From Haliscomenobacter sp040403615 (lineage in GTDB: Bacteria > Bacteroidota > Bacteroidia > Chitinophagales > Saprospiraceae): a stretch of DNA of 64,000 nucleotides. The notes below the pieces were generated by a model that saw only the letters and a list, made by a program, of their open reading frames with translations, did no database searches and was not told the origin of the DNA. The stretch covers positions 1-64,000 of the forward strand of contig NZ_JBBAKG010000007.1 of the NCBI RefSeq assembly GCF_040403615.1, written 5' to 3'. Shown here in pieces: positions 26,157-34,105 of this stretch. Made by a program: the position numbers and the translations under genes. How positions within the stretch are numbered: the first letter of the stretch is position 1; every line of letters starts with the position of its first letter.

Positions 26157-27506
26157 TTGAACCAGCGAAAGTACTGGATTGCGCAAATCGCACTGTTTTG
26201 GTTTTTCACCCTGATCATCTCCTGTTCCCCTACAGAAAAACCTTACCACTCTTCGCCCCAAAGCCACGATCCTCAAATCTTGCACGATTTGAGTCAGTCG
26301 CTGACGGATGTAATCGTGCACGATGTTTTTTCTCCGCCGGTGGCAGCGAGAATATATAGCTATACCCATTTGGCTGCCTACGAGACCCTACGTTGGGACA
26401 AAGCCAATGATTACCCTTCTTTAACGGCAAAAATGCGTGGTTTTTCAGCTGTACCTGAACCGCAGAATGACGGAGTACCCATTTGTTTCCCTTTTGCAAC
26501 TGCCCATGCGATGGTTGGCGTGAGCAAAATGCTGGTCTTTTCGGATACCATGCTGGATCGAAAAGTTGAACCTGTTTTTAAAAGATTTGCCGCTTTGCAT
26601 TTGCCCGCTGCCGTCGAAAAGCGTTCAAAAGCTTTTGCAGATAAAATCATTGCGGCAATTGCTGAACGCATCAAAAGCGACAACTACAAAGAAACCAGGG
26701 GATTCTCCAGGTATACCCCCAAAGCAGCAGCAGACAACTGGGAACAAACACCCCCGGATTACATGGATGCCATCGAACCACATTGGCGCAAAATTCTGCC
26801 TTTTGTACTCGACAGCGCCAGTCAGTTCAAACCCATCAGGCCTGCACCTTACAGCAAAGACCCGGCCAGTCCGTTTTTCAAAGACATGATGGTGGTGTAT
26901 TCAACTTCACTAACCCTCACGGAGGAGCAAAAAGGCATTGCCAATTTTTGGGATTGCAATCCTTTCGTCACCCACAATGAAGGCCACTTGATGTTTGCCA
27001 CCAAGAAAATCACTCCAGGTGGACACTGGATGGGCATCGCACGCATCGCCTGCCTCAAAACCAAAGCAGACATTTTCAAAAGTGCCCAAACTTACGCTCT
27101 AACGGCGGTCACGATGAATGATGCCTTCATCAGTTGCTGGGATGAAAAATACCGCAGCGAATACGTTCGTCCAGAAACGGCCATTCGCAATTTGAAAGAC
27201 CCCAAGTGGTTTCCCTTGTTGCAAACCCCGCCATTTCCGGAATACACCAGTGGCCACAGCGTCGTATCTTCGGCTAGTGCCGTGATGCTTACCAAACTTT
27301 TTGGGGATTCTTTTGCATATGTGGATTCGGTAGAAGTAAATTACGGGTTGCCTCCACGCTCTTTTGATTCTTTTGCGGCAGCAGCCTCGGAAGCTTCGCG
27401 CAGTCGACTGTATGGTGGAATTCATTTTTTACCCGCTATCGAAAACGGCGCTGAGCAAGGAAAAGCGGTAGGCTCATTCATCGTACATAAAATCATCACT
27501 CAATAG
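26157..27506 (+). CDS. Vanadium-dependent haloperoxidase-like / PAP2-superfamily lipoprotein
   Basis: A protein of about 449 aa from a TTG at 26157 (an earlier in-frame TTG is at 26139). No in-frame ATG exists between the gap and the mature protein. The chosen start gives a fair signal peptide and lipobox LIISC (Cys23). The haloperoxidase/acid phosphatase signature is present: KYRSEYVRP (K-x6-RP, 331-339), SGHS (SGH at 365-367) and SRLYGGIH (SR-x5-H, 416-423). These residues bind vanadate or phosphate. The usual acidic residue three after the last His reads as Ala here. It probably oxidises halides or hydrolyses phosphoester at the cell surface. The repeat array covers its 5' end. The next gene starts 2 bp after its stop, so the two are translationally coupled. 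Confidence 0.85.
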   Translation: MNQRKYWIAQIALFWFFTLIISCSPTEKPYHSSPQSHDPQILHDLSQSLTDVIVHDVFSPPVAARIYSYTHLAAYETLRWDKANDYPSLTAKMRGFSAVPEPQNDGVPICFPFATAHAMVGVSKMLVFSDTMLDRKVEPVFKRFAALHLPAAVEKRSKAFADKIIAAIAERIKSDNYKETRGFSRYTPKAAADNWEQTPPDYMDAIEPHWRKILPFVLDSASQFKPIRPAPYSKDPASPFFKDMMVVYSTSLTLTEEQKGIANFWDCNPFVTHNEGHLMFATKKITPGGHWMGIARIACLKTKADIFKSAQTYALTAVTMNDAFISCWDEKYRSEYVRPETAIRNLKDPKWFPLLQTPPFPEYTSGHSVVSSASAVMLTKLFGDSFAYVDSVEVNYGLPPRSFDSFAAAASEASRSRLYGGIHFLPAIENGAEQGKAVGSFIVHKIITQ

Positions 27507-27508
27507 GA

Positions 27509-29029
27509 ATGCGTTTCAAAATTATACTTTTACTCATTGTAGTTGGAATCGGTTTGACCATTTTTTACGGTGGTCGCTACCTGCGGGTGCAAGAATACCG
27601 CAAACTGGCCATCACCAATTGCAGCAGTTGCCATCTTTTTCCAGAGCCCAATTTGTTGAACAAAGACAAGTGGGTTAACGGGGTTCTCCCCGAAATGGCT
27701 ATTCGCATGGGTTTGGCAGCGCCACCGATGGATTTCAACAGAGATCCGAATATTGCAATGAATTACCCCCAGGCGCCGATGATTTCGGAAGAAGACTGGC
27801 AAAAAATTCGGACCTACTACTATTACGCTGCGCCCAAAAAACCACTCCCGCAAAAGCGCAAACTCGACCTGGAGCTAGACTTGCCTGGTTTCAAACCACA
27901 GGTTTTGCGGGCCAAACCGGGGATATTGCCACTGGTATCCATGCTAAAATTTTTGCCCAAAACCGGACAGTTTCTGGTGGGCATCTATGGGGGAAGTTTG
28001 TTTCGGTACAACTTAAAGGAAAGCTTGAAGCCCAAAGATTCACTGTTTATGTACTCCTCTCCGAGTTTTGCCGGACTTACTGACAATGGTGACCTGGAAG
28101 TGCTGGCGATGGGGCGAATCAATCCGAATGATTACCCCATCGGTACACTGATTCGGGTCAAGGAATCAGTGGATGGCATTTTTTTTGCTGATCCCAAAAT
28201 CAAGCAACTCAAACGCCCCGTTCATTTCAACAAAGCCGACTTTAACGGAGATGGGAAAACGGACTACCTCATTTGTCAATTTGGACACCTGAGTGGAAAA
28301 CTGAGCCTGCACCTGAAAGTTGATACAGGATATGTGGAAAAAATCCTCAAGCCCATGCCAGGGACCAGGGTAACTTATTGCCTTGATTTGGATGGCGACA
28401 AAAAAAAGGACATCCTGGCACTTATGGCGCAAGGCGATGAAAAAGTGGTTTGGTTTCGGAACAAAGGCAAAGGGGATTTTGAAGAGCAAGAGTTGTTGCG
28501 GTTTCCTCCCATCTATGGTTCCAGTTACCTGGAGGTCAAAGACATGAATGGCGATGGCTTGCCGGATTTGATCCATGCCTCGGGAGACAACCTGGATTAC
28601 TCCTATTCCTTGAAGCGTTACCACGGGGTGCGGATTTACCTGAACCAGGGTAAAGGAGTATTCAAAGAACAATTGTTTTTGCCCCAACATGGCACGGGCA
28701 TGGTCATGGCCGAAGATTTTGACCAGGATGGAGATGTTGATTTGGCTTCGACTGCGTATTTCCCCGATTACGAAGGCAATCCCAATGAAGCATTTGTTTA
28801 TTATGAAAACCTGGGCAATCTTCGATTCAAAGCGCGCTCTTTTTCTGATGCCAGCGCAGGAAAATGGCTGGTGATGGAAAAAGGCGATTTTGACACCGAT
28901 GGTGACATCGATCTTGCATTGGGGGCCATGGCTTTGAGCAACAGTGAGCAGTTGCCCGAGAAAACCTGGCAATTGTACCGCAAGCAGGGCATCGAAGTAC
29001 TGCTGCTCCTAAATCAGCTCAAAAAATAA
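27509..29029 (+). CDS. Membrane-anchored FG-GAP/VCBS protein with a cytochrome c-type CxxCH motif
   Basis: A protein of 506 aa. One N-terminal hydrophobic segment (about 4-20) is a signal anchor or uncleaved signal peptide. Right after it comes CSSCH (Cys38, Cys41, His42), a single heme c attachment motif, with later VLPEMAIRMG offering candidate Met ligands. This is a short cytochrome-like module of about 80 residues. The rest is an FG-GAP/VCBS propeller with loops ADFNGDGKTDYL, LDLDGDKKKDIL, KDMNGDGLPDLI, EDFDQDGDVDLA and GDFDTDGDIDLAL. It lies 2 bp after the haloperoxidase-like gene, which implies shared expression and possibly electron transfer between them (inference). A non-heme role for the Cys pair cannot be ruled out. 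Confidence 0.82.
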   Translation: MRFKIILLLIVVGIGLTIFYGGRYLRVQEYRKLAITNCSSCHLFPEPNLLNKDKWVNGVLPEMAIRMGLAAPPMDFNRDPNIAMNYPQAPMISEEDWQKIRTYYYYAAPKKPLPQKRKLDLELDLPGFKPQVLRAKPGILPLVSMLKFLPKTGQFLVGIYGGSLFRYNLKESLKPKDSLFMYSSPSFAGLTDNGDLEVLAMGRINPNDYPIGTLIRVKESVDGIFFADPKIKQLKRPVHFNKADFNGDGKTDYLICQFGHLSGKLSLHLKVDTGYVEKILKPMPGTRVTYCLDLDGDKKKDILALMAQGDEKVVWFRNKGKGDFEEQELLRFPPIYGSSYLEVKDMNGDGLPDLIHASGDNLDYSYSLKRYHGVRIYLNQGKGVFKEQLFLPQHGTGMVMAEDFDQDGDVDLASTAYFPDYEGNPNEAFVYYENLGNLRFKARSFSDASAGKWLVMEKGDFDTDGDIDLALGAMALSNSEQLPEKTWQLYRKQGIEVLLLLNQLKK

Positions 29030-29055
29030 TTGTAGGGCGAAAGCTTCCCATTTTT

Positions 29056-29063
29056 TATCTTTG
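29056..29063 (+). promoter_or_regulatory. Bacteroidota-type -7 box for tkt
   Basis: TATCTTTG is a perfect match to the TAnnTTTG -7 consensus. A TTG at 29030-29032 could serve as -33 box, with spacing slightly long. Transcription would begin near 29070, leaving about 50 bases before the ATG at 29120. This argues against the GTG at 29078 as start. Confidence 0.5.
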
Positions 29064-29119
29064 GCTCATCCTATTTAGTGAACAAACAATTAACACACAA
29101 ACTGCTATCAATCAACGTC

Positions 29120-31150
29120 ATGGAAAATAACCTTTCTCTGCGTGCCGCCGATAATATTCGCATCCTTTCGGCGGCGATGGTGGAAAAAGCACAATCTGGT
29201 CACCCTGGTGGCCCAATGGGTGGTGCTGATTTTACCCACATCCTTTATTCTGAATTCCTGGAATTCGATCCCAATGACATGCAATGGCCACTGCGCGACC
29301 GTTTCTACCTGGATGCGGGGCACATGTCGGCGATGTTGTATGCACAGCAAACCCTGTTGGGTAATTACTCGCTGGAAGACATCACCAACTTTCGCCAATG
29401 GGGCAGCCCAACTCCGGGACACCCAGAAGTAGATTTTGAGCGGGGTATCGAAAACACCTCAGGTCCATTGGGCTTGGGGCATACTTTTGGCATTGGTTCG
29501 GCCATTGCCGAGCGTTTCCTGGTCAATCGCTTTAGTGAAGCAGTTGCCCACAGGACTTACCTCTATATCTCTGATGGAGGCGTTCAGGAAGAAATTTCTC
29601 AAGGTGCGGGTCGCATCGCCGGATTTTTGGGTTTGGGCAACATCGTGATGTTTTACGATGCCAACGATATTCAGCTTTCTACAGAAGTCAACGCAGTAAC
29701 CAATGAGGATACTGCCATGAAATACGAAGCCTGGCATTGGCATGTGCAAACCATCGATGGAAACGACCACGATGCGTTGCGCGCCGCGATCAAAGCAGGT
29801 ATTGCCGAAACAGATCGTCCATCCTTGATCATTGGCAAAACCACGATGGGCAAGGGCGTAAGAAAAGAAGATGGTTCCGCTTTTGAAGGCGAAGTAGAAT
29901 TGCACGGCAAACCCCTGGGGCAATCCAATGCCTCTTTTGCCAAAACCATCGAAGGTTTGGGCGGTGATCCTGCCAACCCCTTCCAAATATTCCCGGATGT
30001 AGCCGAATACTACGCTAAAGTGTTGGATCAAAAACGCAGCAGTGCGGCAGCCCGCAAAGCTGAATTTTCTGCATGGGAAAAAGCCAATGTTGACCACGCA
30101 GTGAAATTGGCAACCTGGCTGAGTGGCACCTTGCCCGAAATCAACTGGGGAGAGATTGCCCAAAAAGAAAACGATGCAACCCGCAACGCTTCGGGCAACG
30201 TATTGGCTTATCTGGCTGGTAAATTAGAAAACCTCATCGTTGCTTCTGCGGATTTGAGCAACTCGGATAAAACCGATAGCTTCCTCAAAAAAACTACGGC
30301 ATTCACCAAGGGCGATTTTTCTGGCTCCTTCCTTCAGGCAGGCGTTGCCGAATTGACCATGGCGGCTTTAGCAACTGGGATGTCTTTGCACGGTGGAATC
30401 ATTCCGGTGTGTGCTACTTTCTTTGCTTTTTCTGATTACATGAAGCCGGCTATTCGGGTTGCGGCTTTGATGGAGAAGCAAGTGATTTTTGTCTGGACGC
30501 ACGATGCCTTCAGGGTAGGGGAGGACGGCCCTACGCACCAGCCGGTTGAACAAGAGGCGCAATTGCGCTTGTTGGAGCAATTGCAAAATCACTCTGGCCA
30601 CAATAGCTTTTTGGCGATGCGTCCTGCTGATGTCCACGAAACAACCATTTGCTGGAAACTGGCTTTGGAAAATCGCCATTCTCCGGCAGGCCTGATCTTG
30701 TCACGCCAAAACATCACCGATCTTCCGGCTGAGTCCAGCCGTTTTGCGGAAGCTTCTCAAGCAGAGCGTGGCGCATACATTGTACAAAACTGTGAAGGTA
30801 CTCCCGAGGTGATTTTGGTGGCCAACGGTTCTGAAGTAGCGACCTTGGTAGCTGGTGCCGCAAAATTGATGGCAGAGAAAAACCTGAAAGTGCGGATCGT
30901 ATCTGCTCCATCTGAAGGCCTGTTCCGCAATCAATCCGTTGATTACCAGGAGACGGTGTTGCCTTCCGATGTTCCTACTTTTGGCCTTACAGCTGGTTTG
31001 CCGGTCACCATGCGTGGTCTGGTAGGTACCCGTGGCAAGGTTTGGGGTTTGAACCACTTTGGCTACTCTGCGCCATTCAAGGTACTGGATGAAAAATTCG
31101 GCTTTACGGCTGAGAATGTATACAACCAGGTATTAGACTTGTTGGGATAA
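29120..31150 (+). CDS. tkt: Transketolase
   Basis: A cytosolic thiamine-diphosphate enzyme of 676 aa that moves two-carbon units between sugar phosphates in the pentose phosphate pathway. The first ATG (MENNLSLRAADNIRILSAAM) is chosen over an upstream GTG that would sit near the transcription start. Motifs are SGHPGGPMGGADF near 25-38, the diphosphate-binding segment SDGGVQEEISQGAGR near 148-162 followed by YDANDIQLS, and the pyrimidine domain FVWTHDAFRVGEDGPTHQPVEQ near 456-477. The SDGG form replaces the GDGD of E. coli-type enzymes, which I believe is usual in this phylum. Length is normal. It is an isolated unit with a bidirectional terminator after it. Confidence 0.95.
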   Translation: MENNLSLRAADNIRILSAAMVEKAQSGHPGGPMGGADFTHILYSEFLEFDPNDMQWPLRDRFYLDAGHMSAMLYAQQTLLGNYSLEDITNFRQWGSPTPGHPEVDFERGIENTSGPLGLGHTFGIGSAIAERFLVNRFSEAVAHRTYLYISDGGVQEEISQGAGRIAGFLGLGNIVMFYDANDIQLSTEVNAVTNEDTAMKYEAWHWHVQTIDGNDHDALRAAIKAGIAETDRPSLIIGKTTMGKGVRKEDGSAFEGEVELHGKPLGQSNASFAKTIEGLGGDPANPFQIFPDVAEYYAKVLDQKRSSAAARKAEFSAWEKANVDHAVKLATWLSGTLPEINWGEIAQKENDATRNASGNVLAYLAGKLENLIVASADLSNSDKTDSFLKKTTAFTKGDFSGSFLQAGVAELTMAALATGMSLHGGIIPVCATFFAFSDYMKPAIRVAALMEKQVIFVWTHDAFRVGEDGPTHQPVEQEAQLRLLEQLQNHSGHNSFLAMRPADVHETTICWKLALENRHSPAGLILSRQNITDLPAESSRFAEASQAERGAYIVQNCEGTPEVILVANGSEVATLVAGAAKLMAEKNLKVRIVSAPSEGLFRNQSVDYQETVLPSDVPTFGLTAGLPVTMRGLVGTRGKVWGLNHFGYSAPFKVLDEKFGFTAENVYNQVLDLLG

Positions 31151-31165
31151 AATCCAGCAAAGCGC

Positions 31166-31214
31166 AAAAGCAAAGAGGCTTCCCGTTTTTCAACGAGAAG
31201 CCTCTTTGCTTTTT
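31166..31214. terminator. Bidirectional terminator between tkt and the TPR gene
   Basis: aaaagcaaagaggctt (about 31167-31181) pairs with aagcctctttgctttt (31198-31213), with A-runs and T-runs on the two sides. It lies between two convergent genes, so it can end both transcripts. Confidence 0.85.
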
Positions 31215-31235
31215 AACGATTTTCATTCAAAGGAA

Positions 31236-32858
31236 TCATCGATTCTGTTTATTCCCACCGGAGGTTTTGATGGCTTCCTCCAGAAGCTTTTTGTTTTCTG
31301 GTGCTTCTTTGTTGGCCGGATCGAGCGCAATGATTTTGTCAAAGAAGGTAACCGCAGTTGCGTAATCATTCACGGTGTTGGCAAAATGCTCAGCGAGGTA
31401 GTTGTAAGCCTCGATGGCGCTGCGCTTTTTGAAATCCGTATCGATCTTTGGTTCGGTCAATGACAGGAACTTCTCGTAGTAAGGCTTGGCCAGGGTAGGC
31501 TTCGTCTTGGCCGTATCCAATTTGGTATTGGTTTTTGCGCGCATCAACCAACCTGGACCGTAATCTGGTACGATTTCGTTCACTTTGCGGAAAGCGGTAT
31601 CTGCCAGTGAATAATTCTTTTGTTGGTACTCACTGTTGCCGATAAACCACCAATCTTGGTTGGTCGCTTTCACTTTGGAGATCTTGGTGTAATACGCTTT
31701 GCCCGCCATTGGATAGTTCTTGGCATCGGAGTAATACATTTTTGCGATCATGTCGTACACTTCCACTTTGGTGCTGTCCAACTCGAGTACTTTCATGAAG
31801 TTTTCTGAAGCAAGATCGTATTCTTTCATTTTGGCAGCAGCCTTGGCGTAGTTTTCGTAATCGATGGAAAACTTTTTACGGCCTGCTTCTTTTTCGAAAA
31901 ACAACTTTGAGCTCTCCAGTGCTTCCTTGTACTTTTCCTTTTGTACATAAGCCCATGCCAAATAGCGGTAAACTTCGCTGCGGTTTGGATCTTGCTGCAA
32001 TACGGTTTGTGCTTCGGTGATACCGCGGTCATAATCGTTGACGATACCAACCAAATAACGCACCAAACGAACCCGAGCATCGATGTCGGAACCAGCCAGG
32101 TCTACGTATTTAGACAGGATTGGTGTACCTTTGGTATATTGCTTGTTGTCGAAATACACTTCGTACAAGGCCTTGTAGGCAGGAGGATAACTTGGAAACT
32201 TGGCGATGATGTCTTCCAGGTTCTTTTGACCTACGTCCTTGATGTTGTTGCGGATGTAAGTCAACGCAATCTTCATCTGAATTTCGGGGTTTTCCTTGTC
32301 TTTTTCAGCAGCAAACTGATAGTTTGTCAATGCATCACCAACTTTTTCCGCAGCCATTTGGGCATCGCCTAAGAGCATGAAATAGCGAGGATTTTTGGTA
32401 TCGCTGTCTCTGGCCAGGGTGAAATTGCTCAACGCCTTTTCGGAATCCGGCTTTTGAGAATTCAAATAGGCAATACCGATTAATGCATAAGCTTCAGCAG
32501 GTTTTTTCTTTACGGAGCGCAAGGCACGGCCAAAAGATTTTTCGGCATCTTGAGACAATCCTTTGTCCAGCGCAATCTTTCCAACCCCTACATGAGGTGA
32601 GAATGCTTCAGGGGCAAGTGCTAGCCCTTTATTGTACCAGAAAGCAGCAGAATCCTGTGCTTCGTCAAAGTAGAAGGTTTCACCTAGGTAATAATAGCCG
32701 TCACCGTTAGTTGGTTCTTTTTTGATCAACTCCCGAGCCATTTTGCGGGCGCCAGAGATGTTTTCATCCGACAGCATCTTCTGAATTTCCGCAACAGTTT
32801 GCGCAAACATCCCTTGCGAAACCACAATTAATACAGACCACAACACAAGTTTCTTCAT
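31236..32858 (-). CDS. Exported tetratricopeptide-repeat protein
   Basis: A protein of 540 aa with a cleavable signal peptide (about 1-19, ends GMFAQ). The mature protein is nearly all TPR-type helical pairs, for example ARKMARELIKKEPTNGDGYY, ALSNFTLARDSDTKNPRYF, YRYLAWAYVQKEKYKEALES and SLADTAFRKVNEIVPDYGPG. TPR proteins act as interaction scaffolds, here in the periplasm. It is last in the exbB-exbD-exbD-tonB-small protein-PstS-like-TPR operon, 27 bp after the PstS-like gene. Association with the TonB system is by position only. No lipobox or outer-membrane sorting signal is seen. Confidence 0.88.
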   Translation of the reverse strand: MKKLVLWSVLIVVSQGMFAQTVAEIQKMLSDENISGARKMARELIKKEPTNGDGYYYLGETFYFDEAQDSAAFWYNKGLALAPEAFSPHVGVGKIALDKGLSQDAEKSFGRALRSVKKKPAEAYALIGIAYLNSQKPDSEKALSNFTLARDSDTKNPRYFMLLGDAQMAAEKVGDALTNYQFAAEKDKENPEIQMKIALTYIRNNIKDVGQKNLEDIIAKFPSYPPAYKALYEVYFDNKQYTKGTPILSKYVDLAGSDIDARVRLVRYLVGIVNDYDRGITEAQTVLQQDPNRSEVYRYLAWAYVQKEKYKEALESSKLFFEKEAGRKKFSIDYENYAKAAAKMKEYDLASENFMKVLELDSTKVEVYDMIAKMYYSDAKNYPMAGKAYYTKISKVKATNQDWWFIGNSEYQQKNYSLADTAFRKVNEIVPDYGPGWLMRAKTNTKLDTAKTKPTLAKPYYEKFLSLTEPKIDTDFKKRSAIEAYNYLAEHFANTVNDYATAVTFFDKIIALDPANKEAPENKKLLEEAIKTSGGNKQNR

Positions 32859-32885
32859 TGCCGATGAATTTTGAATGGTTATTAC

Positions 32886-33842
32886 TTACTTGTTATTACC
32901 AAGTTTAAAAGGTTTTGAATAAATTTCGATGTTGTAAGGGACCCTGTAGTAGGGCGGAATACCCGCTTTTTTGATGATTCTTTGTCCAATATCGCCCGAT
33001 ACGAACGAAGCGAAACCAGTACCCAAACCCGATCTCCCTTCTCTGCTGATGATGTACACCGTTCTACGGAAAGGATACAATGTGTCGATTAAATACGTCG
33101 CAAAAGGTTGGTAAAAACCCTTGCGTGGATCCTTGGGATTTGGAGAAACGGCCAAAAGCTGTGCTTCTTTCAGCATTTTTTTGGTCAAGGGGTCGTCGTA
33201 ATCGCTGATCCAACTGTAACCAATGATTCCCAAAGCATTGGGATGGTTGGCCACATAATCAACTACAGATAGATTGTCTTTTAACGCATATACGTTAGCG
33301 GGCAATTGTTTTTGGTGCGTTTGCTCCAGGATGTATTGTACTGTACTGGAGTTTTGGTTGTCAAAAACGATATTGATCTTTCCGTTGCTGGTATTGGGAC
33401 TGAGCTCAGCCCAACTCGTCACTTGGCCACTTAAAACTTTAAGAATTTCTTCACTAGTCAATGCTGTATCGGGATTACTGGGGTTGATCAAAAAGGCGAC
33501 AGCATCGGTAGCAATTGGAGTGTAGCGTGGGGTAATGTTATTTTTTTTAAAAAAGGCTTCTTCTTTGGAATTGAGTTTGCGGGCAGACACAATGATGTTG
33601 CTACTGTCCTTTAGGAAGTAATTCATGGCCTGGTTGCCAGGCAAATACTTTACGTTAAGGAATGCGCCAGGGTAGGTGTGTTCAAAAATATCTTCTTCTG
33701 CCGCAACAATAGGAAGTAGGGTCTCGTCAGCAATGATGGTGATTTCGCCCATAGTAGGAGTGTCTGTGTCAGTTTTATCTGATGCACACCCTAGTTCCAA
33801 TAGCAGGGCAATACAAATCAAGGCGAAAATTGGGAATCGCAT
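32886..33842 (-). CDS. PstS-like periplasmic substrate-binding lipoprotein
   Basis: A protein of 318 aa with lipobox LELGC (Cys19). The PBP-like fold matches PstS family proteins: GEITIIADETLLPIVAAEE at the N-terminus, SNIIVSARKLNSKE, TPIATDAVAFLINPSNPD, LTSEEILKVLSGQVTSWAEL, and a C-terminal YPFRRTVYIISREG...GFASFVSGDIGQRIIKKAG. Real PstS binds phosphate for an ABC importer, but no pstCAB genes are here and the gene sits in a TonB-ExbBD operon. It may bind phosphate or another oxyanion, or have a sensing role instead (inference). It starts 3 bp after the small membrane-protein gene, consistent with coupling. Confidence 0.85.
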   Translation of the reverse strand: MRFPIFALICIALLLELGCASDKTDTDTPTMGEITIIADETLLPIVAAEEDIFEHTYPGAFLNVKYLPGNQAMNYFLKDSSNIIVSARKLNSKEEAFFKKNNITPRYTPIATDAVAFLINPSNPDTALTSEEILKVLSGQVTSWAELSPNTSNGKINIVFDNQNSSTVQYILEQTHQKQLPANVYALKDNLSVVDYVANHPNALGIIGYSWISDYDDPLTKKMLKEAQLLAVSPNPKDPRKGFYQPFATYLIDTLYPFRRTVYIISREGRSGLGTGFASFVSGDIGQRIIKKAGIPPYYRVPYNIEIYSKPFKLGNNK

Positions 33843-33845
33843 GTT

Positions 33846-34034
33846 CTATCCTTCTTGTTGTTTCGGGATGAATAATCCCCGGATGAGTCGAAAGGCGCCA
33901 TAAAGGATTGCCCCATATCCGAGAACAGAATCAAATATATTGTCTTGCATTGGTCGATACTTGAGTACAAACCATCCAATGGCGATGTAACCAATGCCCA
34001 CAACGATTACGAGAACGATCTTTAGAATATTCAT
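33846..34034 (-). CDS. Small two-helix membrane protein
   Basis: A protein of 62 aa. Two hydrophobic segments (about 3-23, and about 38-53) joined by a short polar stretch, with a charged C-terminus (PKQQEG). I do not recognise a named family. Tight packing between tonB (71 bp away) and the PstS-like gene (3 bp), on the same strand, supports a real gene. It is presumably an inner-membrane accessory to the TonB complex or the PstS-like protein. Confidence 0.7.
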   Translation of the reverse strand: MNILKIVLVIVVGIGYIAIGWFVLKYRPMQDNIFDSVLGYGAILYGAFRLIRGLFIPKQQEG

Positions 34035-34105
34035 TCAGGTCAAAAAGAGAGGGAAGGTTACCAAGCCCAAATTTCTTTGTAGCGCTGGTAACCTTCGTCT
34101 GGTGA

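Noticed and set aside
28166..28972. 268-codon minus-strand ORF inside the CxxCH FG-GAP gene
   Set aside because: Antisense to the regular DxNxDGxxD repeats, which leave the opposite strand open by composition.
29078..29119. GTG 29078 as transketolase start
   Set aside because: It lies about 15 bp after the perfect -7 box, very close to the expected transcription start, and adds residues outside the family; ATG 29120 fits.
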